Part shown: in pieces, positions 16,949 through 25,316 of the stretch
Layout: every line of letters starts with the position of its first letter
How positions within the stretch are numbered: the first letter of the stretch is position 1
Source of the DNA: Pavlovales sp. CCMP2436
Lineage: Eukaryota > Haptophyta > Pavlovophyceae > Pavlovales
Length of the DNA stretch: 28,130 nt
Direction: 5' to 3'
NCBI GenBank assembly: GCA_026770615.1
Contig: MU632024.1
Location: 19,856 to 47,985 of the forward strand
Translations under genes and position numbers: made by a program
Notes under the pieces: generated by a model
The model's database searches: none
The model's input: the letters and a program-made list of their open reading frames with translations, nothing else
Told to the model about the DNA's origin: nothing

Positions 16949-17430
16949 TGAGACCATTGTACCAACTCATACGACTTAATTTTATCAATTGGATTTGCTA
17001 CAGTTCTCGATTCACCGATGCCGTCAGAATTAGAGTTTATCCGTGGTTGAAGTTTTAAATTTCAAAATATTTCAGGAACAACTTCTCAGTAAATTGTGAT
17101 ATTAACACATTTAATACGAGCATAGAATTAGATTATCTCATTATTGATAATGTTGATTATGCGCTTGGTGTCACTCGGATTGATTTCACAATTTCTTAAA
17201 CAAGATTGTTAACGGTATATATAAATGGAAATTCTGCTAGCGTTCAATTAACAAAACCCATAAATATTATTGGGAAATATAATATTAAACTTCATCAAAG
17301 AAAATATACGTCAGGCGAGAGTTTTACGAATGTAAAATTGTGGAGAAAATGCGTATCTTCAAATAGATTATCGCTTGAATATTTAAATTATAATAAAGAA
17401 TATAAAGTTCTAGCGCGGGAATATATCTGA
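16949..17430 (+). pseudogene. Degraded coding remnants of the virus-like island
   Basis: Pieces in one frame are separated by stops at 17056-17058 and 17197-17199: FTDAVRIRVYPWLKF, then NNFSVNCDINTFNTSIELDY and NVDYALGVTRIDFTIS, then LTVYINGNSASVQLTKPINI up to a TGA at 17428-17430. A one-base shift near 17420 would connect this to the frame continuing into the next gene. The sequence was therefore probably one or two virion proteins that have lost function. Confidence 0.5.
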
Positions 17431-17567
17431 CGTGTAGCGACTCGGTCACGTTTGGACATCTGCTTTCGTACGGAGATCCAAATCAAACGCTTACTGTCGG
17501 ACAGTCTACGTATACAATTATATTTGATATTCTTATCACTTCGCAGTTCAGTTTAGATGGTTTGAAG

Positions 17568-18833
17568 ATGGATATCGGTGGTGTATCGAATTTTTTCAAA
17601 TCTATTGCAAAGGGTTTAGCATCATTAGGCGCTCTGGCGAAAGTCATCAACGACTCGATTAAAAAACAGATTTCGAACCCCCCTATTGTAGCATCTGATA
17701 ATGCTACAAAGATCGGTTGGACGAAACCGACAGGTGGGGCAGACGTAAAAATTTCCCCAGATGGAGCTAGCAGTATTGGTTTCACATCAATAATTTATAT
17801 AGTCGAGCCCAATGTAGTATATTATTCGCAATTGCCTCCCACATTCGTCAACGAAACTATCAACAGGTCGATGACAATTACTCGCCAAACATCGGCCGGT
17901 CTATCAAACACGATAAATTTTATATATAATAGCTACACAGCACTACCGATTTGTATAATATTTTACGGAGCTGGTTTGCCTAGGGCGTGGCTTGGAACGA
18001 ACGAGCTTTCGAGTGAAATAGTGGATGTTGTTACATTATTTGTAGAATATAGATTTAATAATACTCGTAGTGATCTCAGCGGTCGAGCTATAACATTAAT
18101 ACGATCGAGGATTGGTACTAGTGATACGTTATATACTGATTCTACTCTGGGAACAGGATACGGTTACATCAAAGTACTTAATCCGTATACCGTTTATGCG
18201 AATATTGCCACGACAAATACATACGTATCGATAGCTTCTAGATTAGCAAACGTTACCGGTATGCGATTGTTGTTTAAAAAAAAATTAAATAATACAACAG
18301 CTAAAGACACACCCATATTCTCGATTGGGAAGCTATGTAAGGTGACTGATCTCGGAGTCAACACTACGAGCAGTGGATCAGGGATTTTATCACGAGGTAT
18401 GATGCTACGAGTCAACAATTCCAAGCTTTCGTATATGTTCATCGATGCTAACGGCAATTATACGCAATTTAACGCTTCAGCTTCATATAGCACCAGTAGT
18501 GAAGGTTTACTCTCGACTAGCGCATGGACATCGATAGAAATAGTGATAAATCGACTAGTTGGTACAGATAACAAAATCGTAATTGATTTGTATTTTAATG
18601 GTACTAAATCCACTACAACTTTGACAAATGCATCTGTCGGTTTTGATATGTCTTATTCTGGTGGTGCGATGCCACTCGTCACAAATACGTCAAAATTACA
18701 TCTTGGAGTTATCAGCAATAGTATAAGCAACGCCGTAAATAAAACATGGATCTCATACCCAGATAAGGTTTTAAGCATGACCGTAGTATTGTCAACAGAA
18801 GATTTAGAAAGAGAAGACAAGGTAAATTTATAA
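17568..18833 (+). CDS. Virus-like virion/fibre-type protein with C-terminal LamG-like domain
   Basis: The first in-frame ATG is 17568 (421 residues), but the frame is open from 17406 and the upstream residues (SVTFGHLLSYGDPNQTLTVG) look coding, so the original protein was longer. Residues about 1-40 form an amphipathic helix (GGVSNFFKSIAKGLASLGAL). Beta-rich, Ser/Thr/Asn-rich segments follow. From about residue 230 on, a LamG/concanavalin-like domain is suggested (MRLLFKKKLNN, WTSIEIVINRLVGTDNKIVI, DLYFNGTKSTTTL). The gene is AT-rich and ends five bases before the convergent small gene at 18839. I infer a capsid-surface or attachment role in an algal DNA virus; it is not matched to a named family. 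Confidence 0.6.
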   Translation: MDIGGVSNFFKSIAKGLASLGALAKVINDSIKKQISNPPIVASDNATKIGWTKPTGGADVKISPDGASSIGFTSIIYIVEPNVVYYSQLPPTFVNETINRSMTITRQTSAGLSNTINFIYNSYTALPICIIFYGAGLPRAWLGTNELSSEIVDVVTLFVEYRFNNTRSDLSGRAITLIRSRIGTSDTLYTDSTLGTGYGYIKVLNPYTVYANIATTNTYVSIASRLANVTGMRLLFKKKLNNTTAKDTPIFSIGKLCKVTDLGVNTTSSGSGILSRGMMLRVNNSKLSYMFIDANGNYTQFNASASYSTSSEGLLSTSAWTSIEIVINRLVGTDNKIVIDLYFNGTKSTTTLTNASVGFDMSYSGGAMPLVTNTSKLHLGVISNSISNAVNKTWISYPDKVLSMTVVLSTEDLEREDKVNL

Positions 18834-18838
18834 TATTC

Positions 18839-19042
18839 TTATAATATTTTTTTCTGAATATACTCACGATAAGCACGTTGTATAATAATACAAGCGAGTT
18901 CTTCAGATTTTTGTATAATAACCGCATTCGAGGTATCAACATCATCGTTAATATTGGTATAACAACATCTTAACACATGTAAAATGGTCGGAAGGAGGAA
19001 CATCCACAATAAATTTGCCACGTCGATCATCCCTACATACAT
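18839..19042 (-). CDS. Small protein with membrane segment and IQ-like motif
   Basis: ATG at 19042, 67 residues. The N-terminal half is hydrophobic (VANLLWMFLLPTILHVL), the C-terminal half is helical with an IQ-like motif (ACIIIQRAYREYIQKKIL), which in eukaryotes binds calmodulin or EF-hand proteins. It is convergent with the 17568-18833 gene with a 5-base gap, as in compact viral genomes. Whether it is expressed is unknown. Confidence 0.45.
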   Translation of the reverse strand: MYVGMIDVANLLWMFLLPTILHVLRCCYTNINDDVDTSNAVIIQKSEELACIIIQRAYREYIQKKIL

Positions 19043-19077
19043 ATGGAGATTTTTATCTTATGTAAAGTATATGTCAG

Positions 19078-19228
19078 ATTGATATAATCTTATCGGTATT
19101 CGGACTTGTAGCTATATTGACTATCGGAATATACGAATTCGCCAAATCTGTTGCGAGTTGGAACGATTGACACGTCAATATGAAGAGGTAAAAAAATTAC
19201 GAGATTATATAGTTAGTATTAAATTTTA
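19078..19228 (+). pseudogene. Frameshifted remnant of a small membrane/coiled-coil protein
   Basis: One frame encodes a hydrophobic helix (IILSVFGLVAILTIGIYEF) ending at a TGA near 19168-19170. Another frame encodes the charged helix ELERLTRQYEEVKKLRDYIV and ends at TAA 19226-19228. The two look like the halves of one membrane-anchored coiled-coil protein separated by an indel. No ATG is available for the first half. Confidence 0.45.
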
Positions 19229-19361
19229 AACTACACTAGTCCTACCTAGGACCCCTTCCCCATCTAAAAGCCCGAATCTTATAGATACCTATATAGCATA
19301 CTATATTTTTTTTTTAATAATATATATATCATAGGATAATATAAATGGACTATTAGGTGAA

Positions 19362-19497
19362 AAAAAGGGTGACACCGGTGACGGCTATATCCATCCTTCC
19401 CTTGAAAAAAAAAAGGTATAAGTTTAGGGAAGGATGGATAATACGCCAGCTTGAATCCCTATCAGTAAATATAGCCGTCACCGGTGTCACCCTTTTT
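19362..19497. repeat. Long hairpin, 41 bp arms, right arm split by a 31 bp LINE-derived insertion
   Basis: The left arm 19362-19402 is the perfect reverse complement of 19426-19440 plus 19472-19497. The loop is 19403-19425, including A10. The 31 bases at 19441-19471 that interrupt the right arm consist of the LINE 3' terminus (CGCCAGCTTGAATCCCTA, 19444-19461) and a TCAGTAAATA tail. The hairpin could be a viral terminal repeat junction, a foldback element or a structured terminator. It follows directly on the decayed viral genes. Confidence 0.85.
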
Positions 19498-19601
19498 ATA
19501 TACCCGTTAAGCACAGGCGACCATCTGACGAAGCCATACCATACTGTCGAGAGTATAAGTATCTATCAGAGTATATAAGAGTTTTATCAATATCTTCTAA
19601 A

Positions 19602-19840
19602 AGATGCGGCCGATGTATAGATTCATACGACATAGTGACGTAAATCATAAGGTTTAAATGTGTCATATCAGTGTATAACAATGATTTACCGTATCTATAA
19701 AAACTCACGACATTATGACGTACTTAATAAGTGTCTCGCGACACGGGCGGCCGATGTATCAAAATCTATAAAAACTCACGACATTATGACGTACTTGATA
19801 AGTGACTACGTCACGGGCGGCGATGTATCAAAAATCAATA
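19602..19840. repeat. Tandem repeats, about 70 bp unit
   Basis: Two full units, 19694-19764 and 19765-19834, share TCTATAAAAACTCACGACAT, TATGACGTACTT, ACGGGCGGC and GATGTATCAAAA. A diverged partial unit lies at 19602-19640 (GATGCGGCCGATGTATAGA, CGACATAGTGACGTA) and another may start at 19835. The TGACGTA word recurs in each unit and could be a protein-binding site. The remainder up to 20040 is AT-rich and otherwise featureless. Confidence 0.7.
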
Positions 19841-20039
19841 AAATCTATAGAAATATCGCACCATTATGGTATGTATATATATATATATATTAGATTTATT
19901 AGATTAATTAAATCAGTAAGGTCCTCATATGTATCAAATACGTGACGGTAGAGTGGTAAGTACTGACAAATCTAATAAAAAGTACGCAAAATATCAATAA
20001 ACCTTGAATTATTCATACCATAATGGTAAGAGATTATAT

Positions 20040-20104
20040 GGGCGACGCAGCGCTCAGACCAGCACAACATTCAGAACAGTCAGACGCCAGCTTGAAACCC
20101 TATC
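20040..20104 (+). mobile_element. 5'-truncated LINE 3' end (63 bp copy)
   Basis: GGGCGACGCAGCGCTCAGAC through CGCCAGCTTGAAACCCTATC matches the terminal 63 bases of the LINE family in plus orientation, followed by the A/T tail TCATAAATATAAG. Only untranslated 3' sequence is present. Confidence 0.8.
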
Positions 20105-20433
20105 ATAAATATAAGTATACGACAAGGTACGGGCACCGTACCATAGTGCCGTAAAGTATAAGTATTTTTATTCATTTATCAGTATTTATTAGATTTTTTT
20201 ATTTTTTTATTAGATATTTATTAATTTTTATTTGATTTGTCAGCGACGCGAGCGAGTCCTCGAGAGGCTCGAGGCGCGCGTGGACGGGGGCGCCGCTGCA
20301 GGAGACGATGCAGTGACTGCGCGTTGCCCGTGGCTGACGCGCCAGCTGCCTCGCTTGGCAGCGCTTGCTCAAACTACACGAGCAAAGTAAGCAGCCTGCT
20401 CGAATTCTGCAGGCTCAAGTCCAAGCGCGAGCA

Positions 20434-20674
20434 GTTAATCTCCTATTTATTAATGTGGGGGGTGGGTGGGGGGGGGAATTTCTGACTACTATTATATTAG
20501 AGATTATTGGTTGCGGTATCTACGGTGTGTATTACTTATTACATTATGTGCTATTAGTATACTTCTATATATATATATATATATATAATTTTTTCTATTA
20601 GTATTATTATTATTATTATTAATATCATTTTTTTATATAGTTTACTTCGTATTTATTTTGTTTAAATTGATCAG
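20434..20674 (+). other. Intron of the transposase-derived gene
   Basis: The donor GCA|GTTAAT and acceptor TGATCAG|GCC join LQAQVQARA to ADYLVCGGC in phase 0. It has a G-run cluster close to the donor (20456-20476), then AT-rich sequence including (TA)n and (TAT)n runs. The architecture is the same as intron 1 of the giant gene. Confidence 0.65.
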
Positions 20675-21271
20675 GCCGACTACCTCGTGTGCGGCGGGTG
20701 CGTTGCGGAGGCGGCCGAGGCCTGCGTCAACAACACGTGTTCAAGCTGCGGATTTGGGGCACTTTGGAGCAGCCCTGACGATGGGCTGCGGGTGCACATC
20801 GTAGACAGCGACGGCCACATGCGCGCAGATGCGGCTCCCGAGTGGTCCATGCAGATCAAGTGGGACACGTACACAAGCACCTCGTCCGAATCACCCGCCG
20901 CACCATGGGACGGAGACGGCGACGCGGACCCAACTCCGTCGGCGGACAAAGAGCCGATGCGCCAACAGAGGACGGCCACACTCGTGGATTTCTTCGACGA
21001 ATTTGAACAGCTGCCAGCGCGCAAGTTCGTTGAGCACCGACGGATCCTCTCGGAGCTCAAGCGCGGATCCCAGCAGCTCCACGAGCTGCTTGCGCCAGGC
21101 TGGCTCATCCTAGACGTCGACTGGTCCGAGAACTGCACCCTCGTCGGCCAACGCGAGATCCAGTCTGACTACTGGACCACCAAGCAGTTCAGTCTGTTTA
21201 TTGCAATCATGCGCTTCCTCTGTACCGCCGCGTGGCTCGACCGCTCGGGCCTCATCAAGGTGGGCGAGGAG

Positions 21272-21425
21272 GTAGGCGCAGCCCCGCCACGCGCCGCCGC
21301 CCCCCGCCGCCGCCGCACGCCCTGAATACAACACTGTCGGCAGGTAGATCGTGGCTGTCTGCTCTGACTGTTGCCCCTCTCTCGCCCCCCCCCCCGCCCC
21401 CCGCCGCCTCCCTTGTGCGATGCAG
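21272..21425 (+). other. Second intron of the transposase-derived gene
   Basis: GAG|GTAGGC at 21271/21272 and GATGCAG|GTA at 21425/21426, phase 0, joins IKVGEE to VIVEPEWDSV. A C-rich tract (about 21375-21415) precedes the acceptor. Unspliced, the frame stops at 21323-21325. Confidence 0.75.
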
Positions 21426-22843
21426 GTAATCGTCGAGCCCGAGTGGGACTCTGTGGCAGGGTCCACGACCATCCCGAAGGGCGCCTACTTCGCCAAGGTC
21501 TTCTCCGCGGCCGCAGCACTCGGTGAGGGCGGGATCTACACGGTCGAGAAGCCCAACGGCGAGCGCGTTGAGGTGCAACGCCACCTGCTGCGCCACCGCT
21601 CTATTAAAACGATCCCCTACGGCTGCATCACCAACGACAAACACCACGACGGCGCAGCTTCACAACATTTCATTAACAAGGTGATCGTCGACGTGCACGC
21701 CGCGTACAACAGCACCGAGCACTTTCACACGATCGGCGTGCACTCGGACAACGCGACGCACTTCAAGTCGACCCGCATGTTGTTCTGGTGGTCGCACACG
21801 CGCAACATCTTCGAGTGGCCGGATGGTGCTCGTCCGCTTCGGAGCGCCGGGCCATGGCAATGGCGTATGGGACGGGCTGGGCGCGGTGCTCAAGCGTTGC
21901 GTGCTCAGCGCCATCACCAATGGCAGTGTCCTAACGGAGTCGGGCAAGATCACGACTGACCTGGAGGCGCGCGAGCACCTCGCGAAGCATTTCATGTAGG
22001 AGGCGTGGACCAAGTCGCACGAGTCCAAGGTCGTCAGCGAGATCAAGATCGTGCACTCGCCGCGCGAGACGATCGAGACCGAGCGGCAGCGCGGTGCAGC
22101 GAGCAAGTTCAGCGGCGCGGATGGCATCTCGGGCACGTACGAGTACCTGGCGCTGACGTACAAGTTGATCGCGGCGCGCACTTTCGGCTGCTGGTGCGAG
22201 TACTGCTGGGAGTGCGTGTGCGCTGGGGGCATGGGCTCAACGTGCCCGAGCTCCGCCGTAGGCTGCGGAAGGCCGATGTGCGAGTGGGTCGAGCAGGAGC
22301 TGCGCCAGATCGACGAGCGCACAGTGCAGAAGACGCGCACGATCGCGCAGGCGGCGGGCAAAAAGTTCGCGGAGAAGCTGCGACCAGGGGACTGGGTGGT
22401 CGCGCAGGCGCGCGAGGGCGGGCGCGGGCGGGGGGCAGGGGTTCGGTACTGGATTGGGCAGGGTGCCGACGCAGGCGACAGCTCGTGCATCATCAAGGAG
22501 TTCACACACGGCGGCGGCAAGCTCGAGCAGACCACCTTCACCAAGGGCGACACCGCGCTCGCGGTTAAGTGGTTTGAACACCACCCTGCCGACCCCCGAG
22601 GGCATGCATTTTGTCGAGTGGGACTCTGTGGCTGCCGGCAACGACCCTGACGCCCGCTTTATCCTCAACTCGACCGAGGTGCGCGCCGTCAACGTGAAGC
22701 TCAACGTGGTCCCGCCCGTTGGTCGGCCGCTTGTCGTCAGTCGGGCGCGCCGGTCGGGCGTGCAGCCGCGCGCGCCCGAGGCGCCGACGACCTGGGAGCT
22801 CCTCCGCAAAGCTCACGGCGAGATCCTCGCCACTCTGTGGTGA

Positions 22844-23240
22844 TGGACGCTGCTGGTGAGCACCTTGCACGCGGCGCGAGTTCCGTCACGCACGTTGATT
22901 TAAGCTCCGCAGTAACTACTGTCGCATGTAATTTTAACACTTTTTCATATGTAATTTTAATAGTGCAAGTTAGTTAACGAGATCTGAGTATCTCGGGTAA
23001 AAAAAGTGGCCCGGATCTCCTTAATAGCGCTGCGCGCTGGTCCCAATTAAGATTGGAATTACGTACGTCTTAAATTAATGACTAGACAACCTGTTTATCC
23101 GGCTCGAACATGCAATTAGGCTGGAAGTGGAGCAGCGCGTAGGGGCCCGAAGCCGACGGCGGCGGCTGAAATGGCGGTATGGCGACTGAGGCTGAGTTGA
23201 CTGCGGTATATAGACGGTCCAGACGGAGGAGTAGCGGTCA
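22844..23240. other. Intergenic region between two convergent genes
   Basis: No gene is supported. CATGTAATTTTAA appears twice (22924 and about 22949). The rest up to 23240 has no recognisable structure. Confidence 0.4.
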
Positions 23241-24461
23241 CTAATGGTCCATAGCGAGCGTCGGCTGGTCGTCGCCGAGCGCGACGCGGAAGAAGGCGTG
23301 CAAAGCCGGCAGGCACAACGTGGACGTCTCATCGGCCACGCCGGCCGCCGCGAGGTTGTTGCAGAGCATGCGCAGCGTCGCGTGCAACTCCTGCGACGTC
23401 TCCAGGCGGACGAGGTCGAGCGGGCGCGGCTCGCCCGCCGCGCCGACGGAGAGCTCGCGGATCATGTAGTCCTCCGACGAGCCGGCCGTGCGCAAGCGCA
23501 CGCGCCCGTCGTCGGTGACAAATGCCTCGATGCACGGCTGCCAGCACTGGAACATGACGCCTGCTCCCGGCGGCAGTTGCGCGTCGTCCTCGCCGTCGCC
23601 GTTGGCCTCGCCGAGGTTGCCGAAGCGGACGGCGAAGTCGTTGCGTGCGCTTAGCTTCGCCTCGAGCTCTGTCGCGTCGGCCGCGATTGGGCGGCGCACC
23701 GTGATCTCGAGCGGCTGCTCCAGCGGCACCCCGCGCTCGTCGTACACGCCGCGGTGGCGGATGCCGTCGAGGATGGAGGCGGCCACGCGCTCGGGGCGGC
23801 TCTGCCACGAGATTGCGGTGCAGATCGCGTCGCGCACGAGGCCGATCATCTGCGCGGCCTGCCAGTCGTTGGAGTAGCTCTGCGCCTCACTGCTCGCCGC
23901 GTCGTTGATGAGGGCGTAGGCGCCCACCAACCCGATCAGCTCGCCGTTGTAGTCGCGCGTGGGCACGAGCAGCAGCGCGAGCCGCATGCAGGTCTCGGCC
24001 TCGCCCTTGAAGAGCCGGCTCGTCGCGAGCGAGCGGTCGTCGAGCTCCGCCGCGGTGGCGGCCTCGACGACCGGGCAGAAGAAGGGCACGAGCAGACGCG
24101 TCGCGCGCGCGAGCCGCAACGACTCATCGAGCAGCGCGGCCGCCTGCTCCATGTCGCCGTCGCGGCGCATCCGCTCGGCCGCGTCAAGGAGCACGGTGAT
24201 GAGCTGGATCGCCGTGTCGACGCAGCGGTAGGGCGCGTCTTCTTTGCCGCCGGCGGCCTCCGGCGAGCCCCAGAGCGCGCGCCGGTGCAGCTCGCGCGCC
24301 GCACCGACGGCCCGCCACGCGCGGTCCTGGTCTGTGAACACGGTGCGCGGCGGCGTGGTGTGGAGGAGCGAGAGGATCTGGCCCAGTTCGCGCACCTCCT
24401 CCAGGGACGGCGCGCGCTTGAGCGACGGCTCCGCCGTGATCGTCTCTACGAGGGTGCTCAT
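23241..24461 (-). CDS. Unknown cytosolic protein, 406 aa
   Basis: ATG at 24461 (MSTLVETITAEPSLKRAPSL), stop at 23241-23243, one exon. A longer frame begins at 24554, but the 31 extra residues look like leader sequence. The N-terminal 250 residues are helical, with TPR-like spacing in segments such as AAERMRRDGDMEQAAALLDE and SLRLARATRLLVPFF. The C-terminal 150 residues are mixed, with FAVRFGNLGEANGDGEDDAQ and GVMFQCWQPCIEAFVTDDGR, and end in a helix with LHATLRMLCNNLAA. No signal peptide, membrane segment or catalytic motif is seen and I do not recognise the family. Codon use is typical of the host genes and the frame is intact, so it is probably functional. Confidence 0.75.
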   Translation of the reverse strand: MSTLVETITAEPSLKRAPSLEEVRELGQILSLLHTTPPRTVFTDQDRAWRAVGAARELHRRALWGSPEAAGGKEDAPYRCVDTAIQLITVLLDAAERMRRDGDMEQAAALLDESLRLARATRLLVPFFCPVVEAATAAELDDRSLATSRLFKGEAETCMRLALLLVPTRDYNGELIGLVGAYALINDAASSEAQSYSNDWQAAQMIGLVRDAICTAISWQSRPERVAASILDGIRHRGVYDERGVPLEQPLEITVRRPIAADATELEAKLSARNDFAVRFGNLGEANGDGEDDAQLPPGAGVMFQCWQPCIEAFVTDDGRVRLRTAGSSEDYMIRELSVGAAGEPRPLDLVRLETSQELHATLRMLCNNLAAAGVADETSTLCLPALHAFFRVALGDDQPTLAMDH

Positions 24462-24576
24462 TTGATGTGAATGGGTGTGTCGTGTGGAAGTATGGGCCTT
24501 CTGATTAAGTTTGGAATCTTGTAGTAAAATTCGCGCGTAGCCAATGATGACCAATTACAAATTAGCCGCTTAATCA

Positions 24577-24616
24577 CTCCCGCCAAACTTGGCCGCCAAC
24601 CTTTAGCGCGCCGAAA
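24577..24616 (-). promoter_or_regulatory. Possible promoter elements of the 406 aa gene
   Basis: On the minus strand, TTTGGCGGGAG (24577-24587) resembles an E2F-type site and TTTCGGCGCGCTAAA (24602-24616) is a second similar word. Two ATTGG (CCAAT-box) words lie at about 24540-24555. All are 80-155 bases upstream of the ATG. This rests on motif similarity only. Confidence 0.3.
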
Positions 24617-24690
24617 CGGAGCTGATGAGATTGAGATTGGCGAAACCATATGGGAGTGTAGCCGAAACGGAGATGGCGTTCGAAACGGAG
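24612..24690 (+). repeat. Three copies of CGAAACGGAG
   Basis: CGAAACGGAG occurs at 24612-24621, 24663-24672 and 24681-24690, interspersed with TTGGCGAA words. The plus-strand frame 24625-24966 crosses this region but shows no domain. From 24800 to 24900 the sequence has CATCGCGAGGAAC repeats. The stretch 24967-25130 holds a T-rich run and a G-run (about 25051-25064) and no gene. Confidence 0.5.
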
Positions 24691-25316
24691 TTTGGCGAAG
24701 ACCATGACCAAGAACGTACACCATCCCACGCCCAAAGGGCCTCAGCTCGCAAGATCTCAGAAACTGCGCCGTCGTATTCTGCAATAGTCGGGCTACGAGA
24801 GTTCACGAGCACACGCGGTCGCATCGCGAGGAACCGAGCGCCGATCCTGGTCCCATCGCGAGGAACGCGACGCGACGGCGGACGACGCGTCGCGAGGCTT
24901 TGGCGCGAGAAGCTCGCTCGGAATTGCTTTTACGCGGGCGCTATGTACATATTTTGCGAAGCTTGAGCTTAATTAACTATATAATTTATTCCGCTCGAGT
25001 CCTCTCAACTGCAACTGCCCTGTTTTTCTGTTTTTTTGTTTTTTTTGCTCTGGGGGGGAGGGGGATAAGCTCAAGTGACGACGAGGGGATGATGACGCTA
25101 TCCGTGTGCTCGGGAACGGTCCTATGCTAACAGTGTGTTGTTGCTGCAGCACTGGGAGACTGGGAGACGGGGCCGGACGTTTTTATAGATATTTTCACCG
25201 CTCTGTATGAGTGGCTTGTTAGTTATGAAGTGGCTGCCAGATCGAGCCAGCTCAAGGACGAGCTCAAGGAGGGGATCGAGCGAGCCTGCTGGGGAGTGCG
25301 AGAGGACACGCAACGA

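Larger units (their letters stand above)
20244..22843 (+). pseudogene. Transposase-derived RNase H-fold gene with introns, frameshifts and a nonsense codon
   Basis: Exons are about 20244-20433, 20675-21271 and 21426-22843. The first visible exon follows an acceptor (TTTGTCAG at 20243), so earlier exons are missing. After intron 1 comes a Cys cluster (ADYLVCGGC, then ACVNNTCSSCG), likely zinc binding. The core has VDWSENCTLVGQREIQSDYW (Asp codon 21119-21121), HTIGVHSDNATHFKS (Asp codon 21747-21749) and FGAPGHGNGVWDGLGAVLKR. These D, D and H-G motifs match a family of DDE-type transposase-like proteins found in algae and cnidarians, recalled rather than searched. Damage: frame changes near 20360, 21822 and in the C5 run near 22592, and an in-frame TAG at 21997-21999. 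The end reads TWELLRKAHGEILATLW, stop 22841-22843. Base-calling errors could explain some indels. Confidence 0.65.

Noticed and set aside
19694..19834. CRISPR-like array
   Set aside because: The units are contiguous 70 bp tandem repeats without unique spacers, and the genome is eukaryotic.
20387..20412. A 26-base GT-AG mini-intron inside the first exon of the transposase-derived gene
   Set aside because: Reading through in another frame gives a better helical sequence that joins the next exon in phase; a 26-base intron is not needed.
23754..24470. Plus-strand 238-codon frame opposite the 406 aa gene
   Set aside because: The minus strand gives a coherent, low-bias protein with a proper ATG; the plus frame is Arg/Ala/His-rich shadow.
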